From assembly GCA_942492935.1 (NCBI GenBank), contig OW818654.1:2108001-2172000 (forward strand): a DNA stretch of 64,000 bases, written 5' to 3'. Within the stretch, counting starts at the first letter, position 1. The number at the start of each line of letters is the position of its first letter. The translations under genes were made by a program, and so were the position numbers. This DNA is from JANJUO01 sp942492935. GTDB lineage: Bacteria > Bacteroidota > Ignavibacteria > Kapaibacteriales > UBA2268. This document shows, piece by piece, positions 47,688 through 56,067 of this stretch. The notes beneath the pieces are model-generated. The model ran no database searches. It saw only the letters and a list, made by a program, of their open reading frames with translations, and was not told the DNA's origin.

Positions 47688-48423
47688 TCAAAAAGTTGCT
47701 TTTGATATAGGAAATAGTAGAATAAAAGTATTGATAAATGATGAATTTTATTCTTTGGAATATTCAGAAAATTGGAAATCATATTTAGTAAATTTGTTAG
47801 AGAATAGTAAAGATACAAAAATTGCTGGATATTCATCGGTTAATCATAATATTGAAACAGAATTTTTAGAATTAATGAGTAATTTTTCGAATATTGATTT
47901 GATTAAACCCAAGGACTTAATCCATAATCAAAAATATATCAAATTTGGTCATATTCAAGGTATGGGCTATGATAGAATGTTTGGTTTGATTGGAGCAGTA
48001 TATTATGACGAACCTGCTTTAATCACTGTTGATTGTGGTACTGCAATTACCGTAAATGCTGTCGATGATGATGGTATTTGTAGGGGCGGGGCTATATTTG
48101 CAGGATTATATACACAAATTAAAGCATTAGATAATCATACAGATAATTTAAAAAATCTTGTTATTGATGAAGATGAAATTGGTTTCGGAATTGGGAAAAA
48201 TACTACTCAAGCTCTAAGTCTGGGAGTTATTGCAAGTAGTATTGGCGGGATTACATATCTTGTAAATAAAATTAAACAAAATGAATTTAACCGAAGAAAT
48301 ATTCCAATATTTATAACAGGTGGATATGCAAAATTACTAATTAATCACATAAATTTAGATAATGAAAATTATATTTATCAAGAACATTTAGTATTAGATG
48401 GAATTATTACTCTAATGAATTGA
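47650..48423 (+). CDS. coaX: Type III pantothenate kinase
   Basis: 257 residues from ATG 47650, overlapping the birA end by 38 bases; other in-frame starts lie 3 and 30 bases upstream. First step of coenzyme A synthesis. Motifs: phosphate loop FDIGNSRIKV, pantothenate/dimer motif GYDRMFGLIGA, catalytic VDCGTAITVNAVD, and GGAIFAGLY. The birA-coaX order is widespread. Confidence 0.94.
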   Translation: METQSDIVSISDNQKVAFDIGNSRIKVLINDEFYSLEYSENWKSYLVNLLENSKDTKIAGYSSVNHNIETEFLELMSNFSNIDLIKPKDLIHNQKYIKFGHIQGMGYDRMFGLIGAVYYDEPALITVDCGTAITVNAVDDDGICRGGAIFAGLYTQIKALDNHTDNLKNLVIDEDEIGFGIGKNTTQALSLGVIASSIGGITYLVNKIKQNEFNRRNIPIFITGGYAKLLINHINLDNENYIYQEHLVLDGIITLMN

Positions 48424-48502
48424 TGATAAATCCAATTTTTTCTAATTAATTCGTCTATATTAATTCATTTTTGAATTATTGAAAAATTATTTCGGTGAAA
48501 AC

Positions 48503-48586
48503 ATGGAAGATATGACTTCAGGTCAAGCAAAACCTTTAAGAAAAAGTTCGAATAAAATCAAAGGACCTAATGGATACCTACCTTAA
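48503..48586 (+). CDS. Possible short upstream ORF of grpE
   Basis: 27 residues (MEDMTSGQAKPLRKSSNKIK, then GPNGYLP) with a start in the grpE leader and an end 14 bases into grpE. It may couple translation to grpE or be a chance frame. No family known. Confidence 0.25.
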   Translation: MEDMTSGQAKPLRKSSNKIKGPNGYLP

Positions 48587-49208
48587 AAATGATGGTGCTA
48601 AGAATATTCCGATTACAGATTCGGAACCTGAAAAGAATACAAATGTTAATGAGCAAACTCAAAATGAAGATAATAATATGAGACATGAAGATATGGATTC
48701 AAATGATTATGAAAAAATGATAGAAGATTATAAAGATGCTGTTGAAACATTGAATAATCAATTAGAAGAAATCACAAAAGAAAAAGATGATTTAAAAGAG
48801 CAATTAGTGAGGAAAGCTGCCGAACTTGAGAATATAAGACGCAGAAGTTTGAAAGAAAAGCAAGATATGATTGACTATGCAAACGAAAGACTACTTTCTA
48901 AAATGATTGAATTACTTGATGATATCAATAATGCTTACAACGCTACTTTATCATCTAATGATTATGATGCCTTATTGAAAGGTGTTGAGATGATTCGAAA
49001 TAAAGCCATTAAACTTTTCGAAGATGCTGGTGTGAAACCAATTGAAAGTTTTGTTGGTAAAGAGTTTAATGTCGATTATCATGAAGCTATGATGAGAATG
49101 CCGTCTGAATTACCCGAAAACTATGTAGTACAGGAAATTCAAAGTGGCTATATGCTTAATGATAAAGTATTAAGACATACAAAGGTAATCACATCTGGTG
49201 GTATGTAA
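48570..49208 (+). CDS. grpE: GrpE nucleotide exchange factor
   Basis: 212 residues; exchange factor for DnaK. Acidic N-terminal tail, a long coiled coil (about 50-105: YEKMIEDYKDAVETLNNQL and on), RKAAELENIRRRSLKEK, and the beta-domain with FNVDYHEAMMRMPSEL and VLRHTKVITS. AAAGGA lies 6 bases before the ATG. dnaJ or dnaK are not adjacent. Confidence 0.95.
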   Translation: MDTYLKNDGAKNIPITDSEPEKNTNVNEQTQNEDNNMRHEDMDSNDYEKMIEDYKDAVETLNNQLEEITKEKDDLKEQLVRKAAELENIRRRSLKEKQDMIDYANERLLSKMIELLDDINNAYNATLSSNDYDALLKGVEMIRNKAIKLFEDAGVKPIESFVGKEFNVDYHEAMMRMPSELPENYVVQEIQSGYMLNDKVLRHTKVITSGGM

Positions 49209-49247
49209 TTTGTAAAATTGATTTTTAATTAAGGATTTGGTTATTTG

Positions 49248-50333
49248 ATGAATATAGATAAAGAACTAATTTTTACCGAATTAGGTAAAATAATTGATAA
49301 TGATTTAGAAAAATCTTTATCAGAATTGAGTGCAATTGAAAAGGTTGTAGTAGAAAACAATACTGTTCAAGTTTTTGTAAAACTTATACAACCAATACAG
49401 TGGATTTATGAAGATGTAAAATTTCAAATTAAACGAGTACTTGATAATATTGCAAGTAATTTCAAACATGAAATTTTTATTTCTGAAGCAGATTTTGATT
49501 TATCCAACAGAAATCTATTGAAATCTGTAAAAAATATTATAGCCGTTGCTTCAGGCAAAGGGGGAGTTGGAAAGTCAGCAATTTCTTCAAATATTGCTGC
49601 AGCTTTATCTCTAAAAGGAGCTAAAGTTGGTATTCTTGACGGTGATGTTTATGGACCAAGTCAAACTACTATGTTTGGTGTAACCGAAGAAAAATACGGG
49701 ATGGTAGAAAAAGATGGTGTTGTAATGGCAATTCCTGTTGAAAAATATGGAATTAAAATTGCCTCAATGGGTTTAGTATTGAATCGTGATGATGCTGCTA
49801 TCGTTCGTGGACCTATGCTTGCTGGATATTTTGCAATGTTGTTTGAACAAATTGAATGGGGAAATCTTGATTTTCTTGTCTTTGATTTACCACCAGGAAC
49901 AGGTGATATTCAGCTTACTTTAACTCAGAAAATTCCTCTTACTGGTGCAGTAGTTGTAACAACTCCACAAGAAATTGCATTGGCAGATGTTAGGAGAAGT
50001 ATATCTATGTTCAATAGAGTTAATGTGGACATACTCGGAATAGTCGAGAATATGAGTTATTTTGTTCCTGAGGATATGCCAGATAAAAAATATTATATTT
50101 TTGGCAAAGGTGGGGGAGCATCAATAGCAGATGACTATGGAGTAAATCTACTTGGCGAAGTACCTTTGAATATCAGTATGAGAGAAAAGAATGATGGTGG
50201 CAAACCAATTGTTCTTTCAGAAGAAAGTAATCAAGCTGAAATACTAAAAGAAATTACAGCAAAAATGGTAAGAGAAATTAGAATTAAGAATTATAAAATA
50301 ACAAATACACAAAGTTTAGAAATATCAATATAA
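49248..50333 (+). CDS. mrp: Mrp/ApbC iron-sulfur carrier ATPase
   Basis: 361 residues from the ATG at 49248. N-terminal DUF59/MIP18-like domain (to about residue 85), then a ParA-like ATPase with deviant Walker A ASGKGGVGKSAISSN, DGDVYGPSQTTMFG, and FDLPPGTGDIQLTL. The CxxC typical of many Mrp C-termini is missing: the equivalent loop reads NMSYFVPEDMPDKKY, so cluster binding may differ. Followed at once by a NifU-like gene, a common iron-sulfur pairing. Confidence 0.93.
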   Translation: MNIDKELIFTELGKIIDNDLEKSLSELSAIEKVVVENNTVQVFVKLIQPIQWIYEDVKFQIKRVLDNIASNFKHEIFISEADFDLSNRNLLKSVKNIIAVASGKGGVGKSAISSNIAAALSLKGAKVGILDGDVYGPSQTTMFGVTEEKYGMVEKDGVVMAIPVEKYGIKIASMGLVLNRDDAAIVRGPMLAGYFAMLFEQIEWGNLDFLVFDLPPGTGDIQLTLTQKIPLTGAVVVTTPQEIALADVRRSISMFNRVNVDILGIVENMSYFVPEDMPDKKYYIFGKGGGASIADDYGVNLLGEVPLNISMREKNDGGKPIVLSEESNQAEILKEITAKMVREIRIKNYKITNTQSLEISI

Positions 50334-50335
50334 TT

Positions 50336-50587
50336 ATGATTGAGTTGACTGATATAGAACTAAAAGAAAAAGTGATTGAAATTTTTGAGCAAATTCGTCC
50401 CTACCTTCTTGAAGATGGTGGGGATATTGAATTTGTGAATTATGAAGATAATACAAAAGTTCTTGAAGTTAGATTACTTGGCAGTTGTGCCGATTGTCCA
50501 CTTGCTATGATGACATTAAGAGCTGGAATTGAACGTGTAATTATTCAGAAAATCCCCCAAATTAAAAGAATCGAAAAAGTAAAATAA
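50336..50587 (+). CDS. NifU-like C-terminal domain protein (Fe-S scaffold/carrier)
   Basis: 83 residues: IRPYLLEDGGDIEFVNYED, then LLGSCADCPLAMMTLRAGIE with the CxxC cluster ligands. It is the stand-alone Nfu domain. Starts 3 bases after the mrp stop, so the two are co-translated and probably cooperate in cluster delivery. Confidence 0.94.
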   Translation: MIELTDIELKEKVIEIFEQIRPYLLEDGGDIEFVNYEDNTKVLEVRLLGSCADCPLAMMTLRAGIERVIIQKIPQIKRIEKVK

Positions 50588-50617
50588 ATAATTCCGTAGA
50601 TTTACTTATAAATAGTT

Positions 50618-50712
50618 TCTGACAGAAAACCTCAATTTTTTCAAAATGATAGAAAAAAATTATTGGAATTTTTGAAATTAATTGAACCTAATTATACTTA
50701 TGTAGCTATGCT
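50618..50712 (+). repeat. ~95-bp dispersed repeat (family C), copy 1
   Basis: Aligns with 53836-53945: CTGACAGAAAACC, TTTCAAAATG, ATTTTTGAAATTAATTGAAC and TTATGTAGCTAT. By eye about 80% identical. It begins the second accessory zone just past the core genes. No gene in 50588-50847. Confidence 0.6.
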
Positions 50713-50847
50713 TTGGGCGACTGTCTTTCTTTTCTTTTAGCAATATAACAATTACCATTTCAACTTGTACTTTGGAATAATAATCATCTGGAGTATGTTC
50801 ACGACCCTCATTTATAAACAACATTTTTTCTGAAATGTTTTATAAAT

Positions 50848-50958
50848 TTAATGATTCAGATTAGTTTCAATGATTGTTTTAATTTCATTTCAAATAGATT
50901 TGTCATTTATTCCAGCAATTTTATGTATAAGAATATTTTTTAATTCTATTGTTGTCAT
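50848..50958 (-). pseudogene. Antitoxin-like short gene with in-frame TGA
   Basis: MTTIELKNILIHKIAGINDK, SI, then TGA at 50890-50892, then NEIKTIIETNLNH and a stop. The ELK-x-x-LH-x-I-x-x-IND pattern is that of short Bacteroidota antitoxins that precede RelE/ParE or HEPN toxins. No toxin follows, so the unit looks dead. Confidence 0.5.
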
Positions 50959-51022
50959 AAATAAGCCAAAAAAAAATACAAAAATAGATTTATCCATTAA
51001 AAAAAAATGCGATCAGAAATAA

Positions 51023-51451
51023 TCAGGTAAGATTTTGACTTTGTATAAATAAATCAATAGCATCTTTGGGATTTAAAGCAATAATTCCATTTTTTTTGAA
51101 ATCCTTGTCAAATGTTACAATTTGGAGTTTAAATTTTTTTGAAATCATTACCTGATAAGCATCATCATAATCTAATTTATTTGATTTTGTAATTTCAATA
51201 ACTGTAATATTATCAATTGGTTCAGATTGAATACAAGAAACCATTCCATTATAAAATAAATCATCAATAAATCTATGATAAACATCTAATTTATTCAATC
51301 GAAATAAGATAACACCAATCGAATGTAAAGAAAAATCTGAAATAGAAAGAAAATCTGAAGGAATTGTATTTAAAAATTTATCTACTTCATTCGATTTTTC
51401 CTGATTTAATAATCTTTCAAGCCATACATTTGTATCTACTAAAAAGTTCAT
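51023..51451 (-). CDS. PIN-domain toxin (VapC-like)
   Basis: 142 residues from the ATG at 51451, which overlaps the antitoxin stop (ATGA). PIN fold: first acidic residue in FLVDTNVWLE, then SKNS-like middle, LDYDDAYQVMISKK and IVTFDKDFKK with the further Asp residues. Probable ribonuclease toxin. Terminal region NPKDAIDLF is typical. Confidence 0.88.
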   Translation of the reverse strand: MNFLVDTNVWLERLLNQEKSNEVDKFLNTIPSDFLSISDFSLHSIGVILFRLNKLDVYHRFIDDLFYNGMVSCIQSEPIDNITVIEITKSNKLDYDDAYQVMISKKFKLQIVTFDKDFKKNGIIALNPKDAIDLFIQSQNLT

Positions 51452-51666
51452 TTGCTTCGCCATTCAAGTGCAAGTTTTTGAAGTTCTAAGGAAGTATAGT
51501 CTTTTTTGTAATCTTCAAGACCACCTGCCCAAGTTTGTTTCAAGAAAACAGATTCAATGGCATCTTGCTTTTTGGATAACAAAAAATTTAAATAATCATC
51601 AAGTTTAACAACAAGATTAGGAGATAATTGATTGATTTTTTGTTCTAATGATTCGTAATTACTCAT
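51448..51666 (-). CDS. DUF2281-like antitoxin partner of the PIN protein
   Basis: 72 residues from the ATG at 51666 (MSNYESLEQKINQLSPNLVV); an ATG 9 bases upstream is less likely. The pattern INQLSPNLVVKLDDYLNFLL resembles DUF2281 antitoxins (LPPEL-x-x-x-v-x-dfi-x-FLL), and the tail has WAGGLEDYKKDYTSLELQ. Stop overlaps the toxin start by four bases. Confidence 0.82.
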   Translation of the reverse strand: MSNYESLEQKINQLSPNLVVKLDDYLNFLLSKKQDAIESVFLKQTWAGGLEDYKKDYTSLELQKLALEWRSK

Positions 51667-51811
51667 TTTTAACACTCAAAAAATTATAAACAATCAATGA
51701 AAAATAAAATTTCATATAATCAATTTTACTAAAAATTGTAAAACAAATTTAATCAAGATTTATTTTAAATTAAAACAAAATTCAAAAAATATCATTGAAG
51801 AATTCTTCTAA

Positions 51812-51854
51812 AAAAAAACATCCGATGTTTTCAAAACATCGGATGTTTTTTTAT
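51812..51854. terminator. Strong bidirectional terminator
   Basis: AACATCCGATGTTTT and AAAACATCGGATGTT form 15 perfect base pairs around one C, with A-run before and T-run after, so it works in both directions. On the minus strand it follows the gene-end fragment at 51866-51922. Confidence 0.85.
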
Positions 51855-51865
51855 GGGTTTGATTT

Positions 51866-51922
51866 TTACTTCAATTTATCCATATCTCTTAAGATTACGC
51901 CGATTTTTGGAGCTGAAATTTC
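51866..51922 (-). pseudogene. Copy of the 3' end of the gene at 56656
   Basis: 57 bases encode EISAPKIGVILRDMDKLK and a stop; the intact gene ends EISAPKIGEILRDLDKLK. Four or five base differences only. Nothing of the rest of that gene is present. A terminator follows on the same strand. Confidence 0.85.
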
Positions 51923-52105
51923 AAGTAACGGTTTGCAGCTACACGAAGGTAGCGATTTCGAAGCACTTCACTGTCAACCAAGCACAAACTTTGATAGATG
52001 CACAAATCTTGATTTAACCACTGAACCGCCACTTGCGGGTAGGTGCTGTTAGCGGCTGGCATTCTGTTCTGTCGATTGTTGGTTAGCATATTTGCCAATT
52101 ATTTA
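51923..52105. repeat. Palindromic intergenic repeat with GTTAGCGGC end
   Basis: Contains GGTTTGCAGCTACACGAAGG, GTAGCGATTTCGAAGC, AACCGCCACTTGCGGGTAGG and CTGTTAGCGGCTGGC, with complementary segments at several places. GTTTGCGGC and a similar string recur at 53775. No gene is supported; the segment looks like an intergenic repeat or recombination site. Confidence 0.5.
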
Positions 52106-52171
52106 TTAAGTTTATATACTCGTTTATTTGTAACATAATCTCAAATATTGTTAACAAATCTAATAAAAAAT

Positions 52172-52651
52172 TTAATGTCTACAAATGTTATTTCCAATGT
52201 CCGAGGAGAACCTGAAACCGTCAAGAACGATTGGAAACTCGCCCGCAGAAGTGTAAACAGTACCTGTAAAGTTGAACTTTTCATCAACTATCGTTCCTTC
52301 TCCCTTCACCGGAGCGGATACCCATTCATGACCATCCTCATATTCTATGATGAACTTATGATTGTCTATGAGTTCAATCTTTTCTGAACATTCATAATAT
52401 TTAAATAGGTTGTAGAAATAAATTGCATCAGAGATATCATAATTACGACACTTATCAAGACTTGTCCACACTCTAACTTCTTCCTTATAACCCTCTTGAG
52501 AACTTTGTAACGGATAATGAGTGACCGTGACTATATAATATCCCTCAAGTTGCTCGTCAATCTTTTCGCAAGGATCTACAGCCATTTCTTCGGTACACGA
52601 GATACTAAGTCCAACAAAAAGAAGCAAAGCCAATTTTATAATGAGTTTCAT
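52172..52651 (-). CDS. Orphan lipoprotein
   Basis: 159 residues with lipoprotein signal MKLIIKLALLLFVGLSISC. The mature part (Cys-rich ends: DPCEKID, DKCRNYD, YYECSEK, NNICRH) is probably a small beta-rich extracytoplasmic protein. No family recognised. Flanked by repeats on both sides in the second accessory zone. Confidence 0.75.
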   Translation of the reverse strand: MKLIIKLALLLFVGLSISCTEEMAVDPCEKIDEQLEGYYIVTVTHYPLQSSQEGYKEEVRVWTSLDKCRNYDISDAIYFYNLFKYYECSEKIELIDNHKFIIEYEDGHEWVSAPVKGEGTIVDEKFNFTGTVYTSAGEFPIVLDGFRFSSDIGNNICRH

Positions 52652-52678
52652 TTTATATTATTCCTTTAAACAGCTTTC

Positions 52679-52727
52679 ACTTACCTACATCACCTCAATA
52701 AATGAATTACAAAATTAATCAAAATCC
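52679..52727 (-). repeat. ~50-bp dispersed repeat (family B)
   Basis: CACTTACCTACATC, CTCAATAAATGAATTACAAA and AATCAAAATCC; closest to 56545-56594 (CTCAATAAATGAATTACAAA again) and more distantly to 14909-14960. Confidence 0.6.
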
Positions 52728-52743
52728 AACATTTTACAAAAAA

Positions 52744-52773
52744 ATGTCCAACAATTCAAAAAATATTGGACAT
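52744..52773 (-). terminator. ATGTCCAACA-type hairpin
   Basis: ATGTCCAACAATT faces ATATTGGACAT. It sits 25 bases past the stop of the minus-strand gene at 52798 and belongs to the GATGTCC hairpin family. Confidence 0.55.
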
Positions 52774-52797
52774 CATAATAATATAAAATATACTTAT

Positions 52798-53475
52798 TTA
52801 ATTTTCATCTTCTTCGCCATCAGGAAGGAGAAATTCACCTTCAAATTCATACGATTCAAAATCATCTTTCTTTAACCAATATGCCGAAGTCGTCAATGTG
52901 AAATTATGAGAATCCTTCATATTTAATTCCCACAATACTGATTCAGCTTCCAAAAATTCATTGTCAGTGCTCATTTGTTCGGTAAATAATCTTTTAATGA
53001 GATTCCTGTCCGAAATTCCATTATTGAAAGATTTTAAAACAATTTCCTTTGTAATTTCATTATCGTAAGCATCTTTAGAAACTATTGAAAAGTCAATAAT
53101 AGTTGCTTTTGCATTTGGAAATTTCCCGTTGAATGCCTTATAAAGCAATTGATTAACATTGAATAAATCATAATGCAAATCAATTTCCGGATACTCTTCA
53201 CATACCTTGTCAAGCAGCATATCGTTCGAAATCTGAGCAATTTGACCTTCAGCTAATCTATCAGAAAGTTTATAGTTTAGTACAATAGCAGCGGCTTCAT
53301 TTGGCTCAAAATCTGTAATAGCCATGTTCAGCATTTCTCTTAAATTTTCTACATTTAAGGCTTTTGCATCAGGGAAATTAAAGCGTTCTAATAAATTGAT
53401 GTAGTCCTGATTCTGCCAATAGTTTGGAATTTCTTCGACAGTTGAAATATTTTTTACTGTTATGTCAAATTTCAT
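52798..53475 (-). CDS. Hypothetical acidic protein
   Basis: 225 residues, soluble, acidic, no signal peptide or motif that I recognise. KFDITVKNISTVEEIPNYWQ opens it; NEAAAIVLNYKLSDRLAEGQ and the acidic tail LLPDGEEDEN are notable. Single gene with its own hairpin terminator in the accessory zone. Confidence 0.7.
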   Translation of the reverse strand: MKFDITVKNISTVEEIPNYWQNQDYINLLERFNFPDAKALNVENLREMLNMAITDFEPNEAAAIVLNYKLSDRLAEGQIAQISNDMLLDKVCEEYPEIDLHYDLFNVNQLLYKAFNGKFPNAKATIIDFSIVSKDAYDNEITKEIVLKSFNNGISDRNLIKRLFTEQMSTDNEFLEAESVLWELNMKDSHNFTLTTSAYWLKKDDFESYEFEGEFLLPDGEEDEN

Positions 53476-53642
53476 TTTTATTTGTTATTAATTTTACCTA
53501 CTCTTAAAGCTTTTCGGTTTATGCTCCTTTGAAATGTTTGGTCATTGTTTTGCTAATTTTACAATTATCGACAACTAATATGAGTAACGTGAATTTAATT
53601 AATTTATTGCAAAATAAGAAATTAGATAATTATATATATACA

Positions 53643-53674
53643 AATGTCCAGCATTTAAAAAAATATTGGACATT
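53643..53674 (-). terminator. AATGTCCAGCA-type hairpin
   Basis: AATGTCCAGCATTT faces AAATATTGGACATT. On the minus strand it follows the gene-end remnant at 53711-53755, as the other hairpins follow gene ends. Confidence 0.5.
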
Positions 53675-53710
53675 CAGAGAATTATAACATTATAACATTC
53701 AACTTAATAA

Positions 53711-53755
53711 TTATTTAAATATATCCATATCACGTAATATTTCGCAAATTTTCTG
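53711..53755 (-). pseudogene. Second, diverged copy of the 3' end of the gene at 56656
   Basis: Encodes QKICEILRDMDIFK and a stop, compared with APKIGEILRDLDKLK in the intact gene and APKIGVILRDMDKLK at 51866. More diverged than the first copy, but with the same position relative to a downstream hairpin. Confidence 0.6.
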
Positions 53756-53835
53756 AAAGGAAATTTGGAGAAGGTTTGCGGCTTGGCGTAGTGGTTGGGA
53801 TTTTCAATATTAACCATCACTAAAAGCAAAAATCA

Positions 53836-53945
53836 TGTATATAGTCTCTGAAAGAAAACCCCCAAGTATTTCAAAATGGCAAAAAAAATAGGTTGGGATT
53901 TTTGAAATTTATTGAACAGATAATTATATTTATGTAGTTATTGTT
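53836..53945 (+). repeat. ~95-bp dispersed repeat (family C), copy 2
   Basis: CTGAAAGAAAACC, TTTCAAAATG, ATTTTTGAAATTTATTGAAC, TTATGTAGTTAT; counterpart of 50618-50712, same orientation. Confidence 0.6.
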
Positions 53946-54063
53946 GTTTGTAATATAAAATCCGGTGATATTTTAGAAAAATTGATGATTTTGTCAAGAA
54001 ATAAGGAGGGTTGGGACATAGTAATCCCTTGTATTATATATATTTACATATATTTATTGTGAT

Positions 54064-54924
54064 TTAAGCTGCTTGTTTGTGACGTTTTCGTCTTCGTTGC
54101 TTTTCTTGTTTCTTAAGTAAAATTACTCCAAGTGTATGGATATTTCTTCCTAATATTGATAGTGAAACACAACGTTTAAATCCGTGAATTCCATGGTCGT
54201 AACATTTGGACAAACCCGTGTGATCCAAGCCGTTGATGGAGGATTCCACTGCCGAATGTTTTTTACGTAAAGTTTTGAATTCCTCTGTACTATGTTCTTT
54301 TTCCTCTTCCTTGTTCAGCCTGCCTTTTTTGGGCATTATTACTTTGGGAACTAATTTTCCGATTGCTTCACGATTTGACTTTGACCAAAAACCCTTGTCA
54401 AAACTTTCTGATACTATTGTTGGATATTGTTTTGTTAATTGCTCTGTAAGTGGCACTGCTACATCTACATCACTTTCTGTTTCCATTATTTTATAACCCA
54501 AAATAAAGCCATGTTGATCTTTGGCTATCGTTACAGGAAGACCTAATTCTACCTTAACGCCAGCTTTACCTTTCGATATCCAGCGGGTGTGTGGTTCAAA
54601 TATTGAATGTACTTTTTCTAAATGTGGGATTACTTCGTCGTTTAATACTCTACGTTCGACTAACGATTTTTGATGACTTACCCAGTGCATATAACGGTCG
54701 ATTTCCAATATTCTTGCTAATAGAATTGGGCTTGGAGCTACTTTTTCAAGAATTATCTTTATTACTTCATTTACCTTTGTTTCTGCTTTTTGTACTTCTG
54801 TAAGATAATCTTTATGTGTTGATTTTTTGCGTTCTTCTTTATTAGGACTGTTTGATTGATTTGCTTTCTGTGCTTTTCTAAATAACGTTTTTATTTTGCG
54901 TAGTTGATAATTGCTTTGACGCAT
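54064..54924 (-). CDS. ISNCY-like transposase, C-terminal part
   Basis: 286 residues starting MRQSNYQLRKIKTLFRKAQK. Catalytic-domain features: VELGLPVTIAKDQHGFILGY, SFDKGFWSK (second Asp), and KKHSAVESSINGLDHTGLSKCYDHG (final Glu). Read back in this frame, the upstream DNA gives YDYNLSE-MRQSN, which joins the N-terminal part after one base is skipped. So this is the second half of a single transposase. Confidence 0.85.
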   Translation of the reverse strand: MRQSNYQLRKIKTLFRKAQKANQSNSPNKEERKKSTHKDYLTEVQKAETKVNEVIKIILEKVAPSPILLARILEIDRYMHWVSHQKSLVERRVLNDEVIPHLEKVHSIFEPHTRWISKGKAGVKVELGLPVTIAKDQHGFILGYKIMETESDVDVAVPLTEQLTKQYPTIVSESFDKGFWSKSNREAIGKLVPKVIMPKKGRLNKEEEKEHSTEEFKTLRKKHSAVESSINGLDHTGLSKCYDHGIHGFKRCVSLSILGRNIHTLGVILLKKQEKQRRRKRHKQAA

Positions 54925-54925
54925 T

Positions 54926-55534
54926 TCACTCAGATTGTAGTCGTATGCAAAGATTAGCGGTTAGTTGGATTGATTTGCGAATAGCGTCAAAAAGTAAACT
55001 GATGTCGGTGGGGTAATGTACATCTGTTTTTATTACAAATGAATCTATGCTCACATGTAATTCATCTTTTTTTTTACCACCCAATAAATTGTGTCCGCAA
55101 TCTACTACGATTTTGTTGATTTTATCAATCAATTCAGGAGTCAATAACTTCACATTATCTTTGATGGTTTGTAGCTCATATTTACTGGTGTCACCCCATT
55201 CCCAAGAATCATGTCCAAGAAATGCTCTGATTGTTCTATGCTCATTTGATAAATTGTGCAATTTATCATAATCCAAATCGGAAACTTGACGAATTAGTCC
55301 CAATACTAATATCTTCCACAAATCCATGCCTGGTCTGCCATTATTCTTTGATACCTTGGGAAGTAATTCTTCATCTAATAATTTTAAAATTTCTGCTCGA
55401 ATTTCTGTGTTAGTGAATAAATATTGAAGACCACGAAGAGTTTTATCAATTTCATCTCGAGATTTTGGATTAATTTGAATTTCAGAAATATCCACATTGC
55501 CAAATCTGTTTGTAATATCAATTATTTTACGCAT
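54926..55534 (-). CDS. ISNCY-like transposase, N-terminal part
   Basis: 202 residues. Helical DNA-binding region, then the first catalytic Asp region LHVSIDSFVIKTDVHYPTDI and SLLFDAIRKSIQLTANLC, after which the frame ends in an atypical IRLQSE stop. The family continues with a segment found in the +1 frame, so one extra base near 54945 broke the gene, unless frameshifting rescues it; no slippery run is evident. Confidence 0.85.
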   Translation of the reverse strand: MRKIIDITNRFGNVDISEIQINPKSRDEIDKTLRGLQYLFTNTEIRAEILKLLDEELLPKVSKNNGRPGMDLWKILVLGLIRQVSDLDYDKLHNLSNEHRTIRAFLGHDSWEWGDTSKYELQTIKDNVKLLTPELIDKINKIVVDCGHNLLGGKKKDELHVSIDSFVIKTDVHYPTDISLLFDAIRKSIQLTANLCIRLQSE

Positions 55535-55756
55535 AATTTTTTTCCGAAGATTTTAATAATTTTTCAAATTGCAACCAACTTACAATACAAAAATAACGCT
55601 TTTGCCGCACCTAATCAAGCTTTTTAATGTTTATTTATGAAAACTTATCCACATTCTCACTTTTTTTCATCTTATATTTTCCAAGCTAAACTATGGATAT
55701 TATTTACTTTGATGAGTTTATTTCCAGAGACTATATAGTACTTCACTTTCATAGAA

Positions 55757-55793
55757 GCACGTAACACCGATTTTGAAAACGGCTGTTATGTGG
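55757..55793 (-). repeat. attC-like palindrome at a gene end
   Basis: On the minus strand GCCACATAAC-AGCCG-loop-CGGT-GTTACGTGC; arms CACGTAACA and TGTTATGTG pair, with an inner CCG/CGG. The same GTTATGTGGC box lies in the same minus-strand sense at 56543-56534, upstream of the two genes, so the pair delimits a cassette-like unit. The last codons of the gene at 55786 lie inside this palindrome. Confidence 0.5.
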
Positions 55794-56067
55794 CGTATTT
55801 CTTTGTTTCACTTATCTTTCGAAAAATTTTATATCCAATGTAAACTATTCCGATTAGGTTAAAAGCTATCCAAACATTGTAACAAATATAAATAACTTTT
55901 TCAGTAGAGTTCATACTTGCTAAACTCAAATACTCTCCTTTTGAACTGTCATAAAAGTCTTCATAGTTCATTAGTAGAAGACCTAAAATTATAAAAACAA
56001 TCATGTCAACCGCAATAATTACGAGCCAAATCAAAATTTGCTTTATACCAATTTGAAACTTAACCAT
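55786..56067 (-). CDS. Small membrane protein
   Basis: 93 residues with two membrane helices (LIWLVIIAVDMIVFIILGLLL and VIYICYNVWIAFNLIGIVYI). No family recognised. Overlaps the preceding gene by eight bases, so the two are expressed together. Its C-terminus (ETKKYAT) is encoded within the palindrome at 55757-55793. Confidence 0.65.
   Translation of the reverse strand: MVKFQIGIKQILIWLVIIAVDMIVFIILGLLLMNYEDFYDSSKGEYLSLASMNSTEKVIYICYNVWIAFNLIGIVYIGYKIFRKISETKKYAT

Larger units (their letters stand above)
54064..55534 (-). mobile_element. ISNCY-like insertion sequence, transposase region
   Basis: Two consecutive minus-strand frames encode one ISNCY-type transposase. I could not identify terminal inverted repeats or target duplications in 53946-54063 or 55535-55756, so the limits given are those of the coding region. 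A frame disruption (see ORFs) makes activity doubtful. Confidence 0.75.
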
